From contig NC_045148.1 in NCBI RefSeq assembly GCF_008831285.2, forward strand, positions 6,949,001 through 7,013,000: DNA of 64,000 nucleotides, in the 5' to 3' direction. The translations under genes and the position numbers were made by a program. Under the pieces are notes generated by a model. It had not been told where the DNA came from, did not search any database, and saw only the letters and a list, made by a program, of their open reading frames with translations. Below, one piece after another: positions 56,561 to 64,000 of the stretch. The stretch is from Nymphaea colorata (taxonomy: Eukaryota; Streptophyta; Magnoliopsida; Nymphaeales; Nymphaeaceae). Position 1 is the first letter of the stretch, and each line of letters starts with the position of its first letter.

Positions 56561-57520
56561 TCTGAATCCAATTCCTTGACATCCCTGTGACTTGCTAGGG
56601 TGCCAACAGATGGAATAACCATATGACCCGATTTTAGTTTAGGATGCAAATAGTAATCCAGATCCATAATCTGAATTTCAGTTGACAGTGTGAGTTTAGG
56701 TTTGGGTTTCACATTCAGATTTGGTAGCAAAAACCCCCAAGCTGGACCTTAGATACTAGGATTTGGGGTCCTAATTATTATCTCAGATCACCTCTTACCT
56801 CAAATATGAGGTAAATAAAAATAATTTTAAGGAAAGAAAAAAGGATGATGATTGAGAGTTTGTATCGACTAATAACTTCATATTTTTCTTCTTTGTTTGT
56901 TTTGTCGGGACAAAGTCTTAGAAAACTGGGTCTCAGATTCCCTTAATTTGATCAGATGCTTAAATATAAGCACTAAAATTTAGCGTAAAAAAAAAAAATA
57001 AATGGTCCATAGTAATGGGTCCAAAGAGGTTGGTGTAATGGCAAGTTTCCATTTTAAATTCTATCAACCTTTCATGAAATCATATCAACTCATAGTCATA
57101 GAAGCTGTAATGTGAATCGACCATTGATCCCAGATGAACTTAATCATAAGGACATCCCAAAAGCATAAATCCGAATGCAACACAGCATAAACCAGAAAAT
57201 TCCATACAACTAACAAAAAAAAAAAAAAAAAACTTCTCGGTTGAAACAACCCCAAAAGGATTTACTATCTACATGTATCCCGAAACATAGCTTAAAAAAC
57301 ATACATTAAAAGACATTAGACAATCTAAACAGCCAAAAACTATTTTTTATATATTCAGAAGATTTCATAACAGAGGGGCTGAAGAAATCAAGACATGAAT
57401 CATCTCAGGCCAGACGGAAAAGAAAAAGACAAAAAAACATAGACAGAGACTCGACACAAGTGCGCAGCAGAACTAGTTTATGATGGCCAAAACAGAGCAC
57501 AGACAGTGGAGCTCCGTTTC
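56561..57520. other. Spacer between sHSP genes 3 and 4
   Basis: AT-rich spacer with no recognisable gene. The last ~160 bp is the gene 4 3' flank, with ATATATTCAGAAGATTTCAT and CATCTCAGGCCAGACGG words shared with the 3' flank of gene 5. Confidence 0.5.
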
Positions 57521-58008
57521 TCAAGCGACCTTGACCTCGATGGTCTTGGGTTTCTTGGGTTCGGGAGGCGGCACCTTCTGCACCGTCACAGTGAGCACGC
57601 CGTCCTGGTACTCCGCCGAGATGGCGTCGGCATTGGCGTTCTTGGGCAGGTTGAATTTCCTCATGAACTTCCCCACCCTGCGCTCCATCCTCAAGTACTT
57701 CACCTCCGCTTCCTTCTCCTCCTTCTCCTTGCGTTGCTCCTCCCTCTTCCTCTCGCCGCTGATGCTGAGGACATTCCCCCCTCGATCTGGACGTTGATTT
57801 CGCCGGACTTGAGCCCCGGCATGTCGAGGACGAAGACGTAGGAGGAAGGGTACTCCTTGACATCGGCCGGCGTGGAGGCCATGGCCCTGGTGGTGTCCCG
57901 CACGTAGCAGCGGGCGGGCGCGTTCAGCTGCTTCTCCATCTCGTCCGGGACGCTCAGCAGCTGGTTGAGCGTCGACAGCAGCGGCTGCTCCACCATGAGC
58001 ACATCCAT
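57521..58008 (-). pseudogene. HSP20: Class II small heat shock gene with frameshift (gene 4)
   Basis: The minus-strand copy starts [21 protein letters not shown] and is in frame through [12 protein letters not shown]; a 1-nt deletion (the gene 5 segment ATTCCCTTCCTCG reads ATTCCCCCCTCG here, about 57773-57782 on the plus strand) then shifts the frame. The downstream part ([19 protein letters not shown] to PKTIEVKVA*) is intact in the next frame. There is also one extra codon, RDTTRAMA versus RDTRAMS in gene 5. Without the deletion it would be 162 aa. The promoter looks intact, with strong heat-shock elements, so this is either a very young pseudogene or a base-calling error in a C run. As written, the product ends within the alpha-crystallin domain. 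Confidence 0.9.
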
Positions 58009-58173
58009 TTTTCTACGCCTTTTGCTTTTCCCCTTCTAGCCAATTGGTTTTTGCTTCTTTAACGGAAGCTTCGATCAAGGAAAAAGATGGGGATGATTGC
58101 AGTCGGCTTCTTCTCCTCCTCTTCGGATTTGCTAGAGTGATCGACGACTGATAGACGCTGAAATGGAACTACA

Positions 58174-58385
58174 ATTTATAACGGGACTGAAGTTCGACGG
58201 GAAGGTGGCAGAGAGAACTAGAAGATGCTAGAGGCAGCCATTATTTCCGGGCGCTACTCTCCTCCCCTCCATGATATTGATTTCTCCCTGGAATCTTCTA
58301 GAACTTTTTGCAGTACTCCTTTATCTTCTGGAACTTGAAGGATGTGCTTCGCTTCTAAGCCAGTATATTCTAGAACTTTGGCAGA
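58174..58385 (-). promoter_or_regulatory. Heat-shock promoter of gene 4
   Basis: A TATAAAT box (complement of 58174-58180) is preceded on the minus strand by a perfect three-unit heat-shock element, GAAtcTTCtaGAA (58291-58303), then TTCtgGAA (58326-58333) and TTCtaGAA (58378-58385). This is the densest heat-shock array seen in the window. Confidence 0.85.
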
Positions 58386-59420
58386 ACGATTGACCAGGAT
58401 TACGGAGGAGAATGCATCACAATGGGGGCGGTTGAATTAATCTTCTGCAACTTTTGGATTCCATGAAGTAATCTAAGCTCTAAATACACATGGTTGAGAT
58501 TGTTTCTGTTTTTCTTTATCAATTGCCAACAATATAGATGACGTCAAATTTCCGATTTCACATTTCAATCTGGTGCTGGATTCTAGAGTAGGGAGAAATT
58601 TCAAGTTTTTTGTCTAAATGACAGTCATTAGCTAGCTATGTCCTTAAATGCGATAAAAAGATGCGAGACGTTGGACTCATCATAAGGGGGAAACTTGAAG
58701 ATCAGAATTGTAAAATATATACTATATATAAAAAATTGAAAAAAACAATTAAAATAACAATATGTAAGAAAAAAGCACATTTAACTCTCATTGATCGTCT
58801 AATTATCCAAAAGGTTCGGTGGTCTTCAAGTAATTTTCGTTTTTTTCATGCAACGGTTGGTATCCTTCGAAATTTATTTGCATACATAGAATCTAAATGA
58901 AGACGAAAAAACTATTAAGAAAATATCATGTCTCGTTTATTTTGAAAATTTTGATGATCTTTTTGAAATGCAATATATTAAAATAAAACGCTTGAGTCAT
59001 AGTCATACTTTTGCTTTGCAGGTAAGATAAAAAGTTTTTGCTCAACGATTAGCTAAAAAAGATAAGTTTTATAAAGAAGCAAAAGAAAACTTGTTTTTAT
59101 TTTCCTTATTGTAATAAGTTGGTATTTTTACATGAAAAACGTTCAGAGTTGATTTGATTGAAGGACGAAACCTTTTGTTTTGCTTTGATATTTCCATAAA
59201 CAAAATTTGTAAAGTTTCACGAGCATTTATTCAGCCAATCGTCAATCAATGCCCACCAGTATATTTCAATCTAAGCGTTTGGTTAGAATGGGAATGACAA
59301 ATCATGTCAGCCTCCTGTTTAATGAGCAAATGTTTAAGTGAGTAATGAAGAGTATTTCATTCTACCATTGCTATTATTAACTGAAACGAAGCTCTCAACA
59401 TTCTTTCGGAAGGTCAGGTC

Positions 59421-59620
59421 CAGGGGCGGAGCCAGGATTTTTTTTTAAGAGCGGGCCAAATGGGAATTGAGTTTTGTGGGTTGGATTTGGGTAGCGCCAA
59501 ACTGAACTCACATTCAAAAAATACATAAAGGCAAAAAAAAAATCTTTACACTGTAACTCTTTTTTTCGTTTGGTGGAGGTGAGGCCATGACCTAGGCGAG
59601 CCCCCCCTCCCTCCGCCCGT
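59421..59620. mobile_element. Mutator-like MITE with 9-bp target duplication (copy 2)
   Basis: Begins CAGGGGCGGAGCCAGG and ends CTCCCTCCGCCCGT, giving an imperfect terminal inverted repeat. The exact 9-bp duplication GGTCAGGTC flanks it (59412-59420 and 59621-59629). It is 200 bp and shares its ends and interior words with the 38420 copy. Confidence 0.87.
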
Positions 59621-59692
59621 GGTCAGGTCGGTCTCATTTTATTGCATGCACCCTGAAAGCCTTCCCAGGATGCCCTTGATATTGGTTTCACA

Positions 59693-59885
59693 CAAGGGCA
59701 GAGCCAAAGGAAGGCCCATAGGGGTCTTGACCCCACCTCAATTAAAAAAAAAAGTTTACATGTAAATTTTTAAAAAAATTCACTTGTCATATATAAAAAA
59801 TTTAAAAAATAATATTTAAATTCTTATCAAAATTTAAAAACTTTAATTCAACCATCTCTTATGAAAAATTTCTTGCTCCACCCTA
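59693..59885. mobile_element. Mutator-like MITE with 9-bp target duplication (related copy 3)
   Basis: Begins CAAGGGCAGAGCCAAAGG and ends TTGCTCCACCCTA (complement TAGGGTGGAGCAA), flanked by the exact 9-bp duplication GGTTTCACA (59684-59692 and 59886-59894). It is 193 bp with an AT-rich core, and a more distant family member than copies 1 and 2. Confidence 0.83.
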
Positions 59886-60041
59886 GGTTTCACATCCTAT
59901 GTTTTAAAATTTTTAATAAAAATAATATTGTTCTTAAGGCATATAGCCTATAATGCATCACCTGTGAACCATGGTGCGGCCATGCGCTTAAGCCTGTGAA
60001 GCTAATGCCCCAGTTTAATATGAGAACGTTCTTTGTTAATC

Positions 60042-60200
60042 GGTTTTATTGGGGGAGAGGAAGCCATAAATTGGGGTTTATCAGGACCAGTGCTACGAGC
60101 TTTCGCAATCCAATGGGACCTTCGTAAAGTCGATCAGTATGAGTGTTATGATGAATTCGATTGGGAAGTCCAATGGCAAAAAGAAGGAGACTCATTAGCT
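60042..60200 (+). pseudogene. ndhH: Nuclear plastid DNA fragment: ndhH piece
   Basis: The plus strand encodes [19 protein letters not shown], then [19 protein letters not shown] and [12 protein letters not shown], an almost unbroken internal segment of the chloroplast NADH dehydrogenase-like subunit H. Only about 160 bp are present, flanked by unrelated nuclear DNA, so this is a nuclear insertion of plastid origin and not a gene. The protein-level conservation suggests a fairly young transfer. Confidence 0.92.
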
Positions 60201-60544
60201 TAGTGAGAATTAGATGTTATAACGATTCAAAAGGCAATCTGTCTAATTGGCATATCCAACATTGTACATTGTGTTGTTTATTTTGTACATCTTAAAACAT
60301 TCCGGTGAATTATGATACCGATGAGGAAAAAGCGGGCCTAAGTGGCCATTAAATGACTCCAATCGAACCTAAAATTTTTATATACGTATAGCAAGAAGGA
60401 TGCGTGAGAATGTTCAACATAGGCGCTTGACGAAGTTGCAGCATTTGTGTTCATCGACTTTGCTCCTAGAATGCTGTCTAGGGGATGCTAGTTTAGGTTC
60501 TTCATGTGGTAGTAGGTGTGTCCTTTTTCGATGAAGTTATACAA

Positions 60545-61615
60545 GATTTAGTTCATCTTCTTTTGTGTTACATCACTTCAATTTGCTCTTTCCATCTGCA
60601 ATCTCTTTTGATTCTTCATGCTTGTCAACTTGGCGTCGATTGAGGTTTTTGATAGAAGATTTAGTTCATCTTCTTTTGTGTTACAGCACTTCAATTTGCT
60701 CTTTCCATCTGCAATCTCTTTTTATTATTCATGCTTGTCAACTTGGCGTCGATTGAGGTTTTTGATAGAAGATTTAGTTCATCTTCTTTTGTGTTACATC
60801 ACTTCAATTTGCTCTTTCCGTCTGCAATGATTCTTCATGCTTGTCAACTTGGCGTCGATTGAGGTTTTTGATAGAAGATTTAGTTCATCTTCTTTTGTGT
60901 TACAGCACTTCAATTTGCTCTTTCCATCTGCAATCTCTTTTTATTATTCATGCTTGTCAACTTGGCGTCGATTGAGGTTTTTGATAGAAGATTTAGTTCA
61001 TCTTCTTTTGTGTTACATCACTTCAATTTGCTCTTTCCATCTGCAATGATTCTTCATGCTTGTCAACTTGGCGTCGATTGAGGTTTTTGATAGAAGATTT
61101 AGTTCATCTTCTTTTGTGTTACAGCACTTCAATTTGCTCTTTCCATCTGCAATCTCTTTTTATTATTCATGCTTGTCAACTTGGCGTCGATTGAGGTTTT
61201 TGATAGAAGATTTAGTTCATCTTCTTTTGTGTTACATCACTTCAATTTGCTCTTTCCATCTGCAATGATTCTTCATGCTTGTCAACTTGGCGTCGATTGA
61301 GGTTTTTGATAGAAGATTTAGTTCATCTTCTTTTGTGTTACAGCACTTCAATTTGCTCTTTCCATCTGCAATCTCTTTTTATTATTCATGCTTGTCAACT
61401 TGGCGTCGATTGAGGTTTTTGATAGAAGATTTAGTTCATCTTCTTTTGTGTTACATCACTTCAATTTGCTCTTTCCATCTGCAATGATTCTTCATGCTTG
61501 TCAACTTGGCGTCGATTGAGGTTTTTGATAGAAGATTTAGTTCATCTTCTTTTGTGTTACAGCACTTCAATTTGCTCTTTCCATCTGCAATCTCTTTTGT
61601 GTTACAGGTTTTTGA
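60545..61615 (+). repeat. Higher-order tandem array (113-bp and 106-bp monomers)
   Basis: Ten monomers beginning GATTTAGTTCATCTTC start at 60545, 60658, 60771, 60877, 60990, 61096, 61209, 61315, 61428 and 61534. From 60658 on, a 113-bp form (A) alternates with a 106-bp form (B), giving an exact 219-bp composite period repeated about four times. The B form equals the first monomer minus a 7-bp CTCTTTT segment. Composites are almost identical, so the array grew recently by duplicating the A-B pair. Short open frames inside are by-products of the repeat. Confidence 0.95.
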
Positions 61616-63150
61616 TTTCATCGATAAAGTGATAAAGTGTATTGGCCACGTGAATTTCTCAAAGATTTTTTTCTTTCAGCATAAAAAACTATCCAGATAT
61701 TTTTGTTGAGAAAAACACACAAACTATTGTACTTCACAATTGAAGAGAGTAGCTCACAACAACCTGTAAATAAGCACTGTTGTCCCGTGAAAATACTTCT
61801 TTCACCCGAACTCTAAAAATAAAAACCCTTATCATCCAAGGGATCTCACAAAGATATATATATATTTGATGCACAGTAATGAAACAAGCAAAGAAAAAAT
61901 AATCTTCACACAAAAGAAGGAAGACACAAATTTTAACATGAAAAACCTCTCAAAATGAGAGGTAAAAACCATGAGATTGAGAGCAACCCAACAACAAATC
62001 CACTATGTAATATAGAAACGGCTACAAGGCAATATATAATGCCTACACTCCAAAAGGCTAAAAATTGCTAAAATAGAGAAACAATGATGCAAATAAAAAA
62101 GAAGTAAAATAATATCATCTAATTGAAAGTGATTTTTTCACAATAAAAAAACCATCGTTCTCTTTGCCCTAATCTTCAATAATAAAAAAAAAAAAATGAA
62201 AGAAAAACCAAAATAACAATTCAAAATTTTCCCTTTTACAATCTCTCTTTCTCTCTTGTTAGAATCTCTTTAATGGCTTCAACAATCAATGAAAAACAAT
62301 CTCTCTTTCCCTCTTGTTAGAATCTCTTTAATGACTTCAAAAATCAATGAAAAACAAGAACTCTCCCTTTCTTTCTTCCTCTTCCCTCAAGAACAAAGAA
62401 GAAGAGAGATGCACAACAACCCTAAACGCACAAAGAAAATAGGGTGTCCTCCACCTATAGTCCTCTTTTTTTAAAATTTCAGTTTTAATTCATCAAATTT
62501 ATCAAAACCATTCCTTTTCATTTTTGTTAAGTACGGATGCTTTTATTTATTTTTTATTTTTTGCTTTGAATCTTCCACATAAAAGTGATTCAACCCAACA
62601 ATATCTGTGGTCATCAAATGCAATTCCATGCAATACAGGGGATTCTCTTCCTCCTTCCTTCATAAAGCTTTTTGCTTTTTGCGAACAGAAGATTCCAAGA
62701 GTTCTGCACGGCCGTCAGATGCCACTGACCTACTTTATAACGAGACCAGAGGCCCTTGAATAGAGAAAAACGGGACAGGCTAGCCGCCTTACAACAGAAA
62801 CAACCCAGGCAGTGCCAGAACTTGGATCGTCTTCGCCTGACACCTTTGATATTCTTCTCTTGCCATCTCTTCATCGTGTAATGAGCTCCAAACTCAATTC
62901 AATGGTATTTCAAAAGGATTTATCGCCTGCATTAAGCAAGGGCTGCCGTGTTTCTCGAAGGAAAAGAACAGAAGAACATTGGAAGACAATCATTGTATTT
63001 GTGGCGATCCATCGCTAGAGTTCGAACAGCGAGAAATTTCATTTTTATATGCAGAATGTTTCATTACAGAGCGGCTCTCATATGATATGAGTCACCTCAG
63101 GCCCGACGGTACAAGAAAAACGCATAAAGAGAGAAAGGGGCATAAAGCAA
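61616..63150. other. Spacer before sHSP gene 5
   Basis: No gene is recognised. About 61860-62110 (ACATGAAAAACCTCTCAAAA-type words) looks like degraded intergenic repeat. A 58-bp tandem duplication lies at 62238-62353. About 63040-63200 is the gene 5 3' flank, similar to that of gene 4. Confidence 0.5.
62238..62353. repeat. 58-bp tandem duplication
   Basis: Two copies starting ACAATCTCTCTTT (62238 and 62296) run through CTTGTTAGAATCTCTTTAAT to AATCAATGAAAA with only a few differences. Confidence 0.88.
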
Positions 63151-63219
63151 ACAAGGGATACCACTATTGTATTCTCAGACAGCAAAAAGTAGAAAAAACA
63201 GAGGTCTATGCCCTGTTTC

Positions 63220-63705
63220 TCAAGCCACCTTGACCTCGATGATCTTGGGTTTCTTGGGTTCAGGAGGCGGCAGCTTCTGCACCGTCACAGTGAGCACGCC
63301 GTCCTGGTACTCCGCCGAGATGGCGTCGGCATTGGCGTTCTTGGGCAGGTTGAATTTCCTCATGAACTTCCCCACCCTGCGCTCCATCCTCAAGTACTTC
63401 ACCTCCGCCTCCTTCTCCTTCTTTTGTTGCCGTTGCTCTTCCCTCTTCCTCTCGCCGCTGATGTTGAGGACATTCCCTTCCTCGATCTGGACCTTGATTT
63501 CGCCGGACTTGAGCCCCGGCATGTCGAGGACGAAGACGTAGGAGGAAGGGTACTCCTTGACATCGGCAGGCGTGGAGGACATGGCCCGGGTATCGCGCAC
63601 GTAGCTGCGGGCGGGCGCGTTCAGCTGCTTCTCCATCTCGTCCGGGGCGCTCAGCAGCTGGTTGAGCGTCGACAGCAGCGGCTGCTCCACCATCAGCACA
63701 TCCAT
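63220..63705 (-). CDS. HSP20: Class II cytosolic small heat shock protein (gene 5)
   Basis: Intronless, 161 aa, on the minus strand, start [21 protein letters not shown]. It carries [52 protein letters not shown], a short charged loop ([12 protein letters not shown]), [25 protein letters not shown] and [16 protein letters not shown]. It is the intact direct duplicate of frameshifted gene 4, with similarity in both flanks. A TATAAAT box (complement of 63854-63860) and TCTAGAAC/GGAA heat-shock-type sites (about 63880-63980) lie upstream, the latter near the window end. Confidence 0.97.
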   Translation of the reverse strand: MDVLMVEQPLLSTLNQLLSAPDEMEKQLNAPARSYVRDTRAMSSTPADVKEYPSSYVFVLDMPGLKSGEIKVQIEEGNVLNISGERKREEQRQQKKEKEAEVKYLRMERRVGKFMRKFNLPKNANADAISAEYQDGVLTVTVQKLPPPEPKKPKIIEVKVA

Positions 63706-63853
63706 TTTTCTACTCCTTTTCTCTCTTTCCCCCTCCTCTTGGCGTGGAGTTTGTTTCTGTGCAACTGAGGTTCAAGGTTGATCGCGATCGAAATATCTGT
63801 ATAGGGGTTTGATCGAACGATTGTGGATGGGAGGAACGAAGAATAGATTGGCA

Positions 63854-63980
63854 ATTTATAGGGGAAGCAGAGAAGCTCTGGAAGGTTGCAGAGAGATCTG
63901 GAAGGTGCCGGATGGAGGGAGACAGTTATTTCTTTCCGGCGTTGCACCATGATCTAGAACTTTCCGGATCTAGAACCTGC
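63854..63980 (-). promoter_or_regulatory. Promoter of sHSP gene 5 (TATA and HSE)
   Basis: The TATAAAT box (complement of 63854-63860) is preceded by several heat-shock half-sites, including two TCTAGAAC motifs (about 63953-63976) separated by TTTCCGGA. The region may continue past the window end. Confidence 0.75.
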
Positions 63981-64000
63981 GTGTTCTCGATTTTTGGACC

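Larger units (their letters stand above)
58386..60041. other. Spacer with two MITEs
   Basis: AT-rich spacer. The open frame at 58661-58900 has no recognisable motif. Two 9-bp-TSD MITEs lie at 59421-59620 and 59693-59885. Nothing else is recognised. Confidence 0.5.

Noticed and set aside
58661-58900. 79-aa Lys-rich open frame
   Set aside because: AT-rich spacer; considered as plastid-derived like the nearby ndhH piece, but no plastid protein was matched.
60545-61615. CRISPR-like regular repeats
   Set aside because: The monomers are contiguous with no unique spacers, and the genome is a plant's; it is a tandem satellite-like array.
60618-61709. Series of identical ~70-aa open frames
   Set aside because: They arise only because the 219-bp tandem unit is a multiple of three; no protein features.
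63208-63768. 186-aa plus-strand open frame across sHSP gene 5
   Set aside because: Antisense by-product of the GC-rich sHSP gene, same pattern as over genes 3 and 4.

Overview
This window is nuclear DNA of a flowering plant. The genes are split by many GT..AG introns and encode typically plant proteins: a mitochondrial-type aconitase, a type II membrane prolyl 4-hydroxylase, a CPC/TRY-type single-repeat MYB and class II cytosolic small heat shock proteins. The spacers hold 9-bp-TSD MITEs, gypsy fossils, a plastid ndhH fragment and long (AT)n tracts. The GC-rich sHSP coding regions against an AT-rich background would fit a monocot or early-diverging angiosperm, but I cannot name the species.

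Left part (1-25.6 kb). A 20-exon aconitase gene (+, 180-8188) reassembles in frame to about 1000 aa. A 7-exon prolyl 4-hydroxylase (+, 10119-15708, possibly with an eighth exon to 16868) is followed, convergently, by a 6-exon leucine-rich-repeat (RNI-like) protein of 350 aa (-, 17713-25564). Introns of the latter hold a U6 snRNA pseudogene and a roughly 1-kb DNA-transposon relic edged by CGATACG repeats.

Middle (25.6-42.5 kb). This is mostly spacer around two small genes: eIF1/SUI1 (+, 30586-31240, with a TATA box and a leader intron) and a CPC-like R3-MYB (+, 36180-37452). Short transposons and degenerate repeats fill the rest.

Right part (42.5-64 kb). A family of five intronless class II sHSP (HSP20) genes is arranged + + - - -, most with heat-shock elements and TATA boxes in view. 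Genes 2 and 3 are an inverted duplicate pair whose similarity runs past their 3' ends. Genes 4 and 5 are direct duplicates, and gene 4 carries a 1-nt deletion. Between genes 2 and 3 lies a nested pile of old Ty3/gypsy (chromovirus-type) fossils. Between genes 4 and 5 lie two 9-bp-TSD MITEs, a plastid ndhH fragment and a 113/106-bp higher-order tandem array.

Functionally these are unrelated housekeeping, regulatory and stress genes; only the sHSP family forms a coherent cluster. I found no clearly novel multi-gene system. The observations most worth checking are the ATG-free leader that could let one aconitase gene make mitochondrial and cytosolic forms, the structured sHSP cluster, the higher-order tandem array, and the small MITE family with exact 9-bp target duplications.
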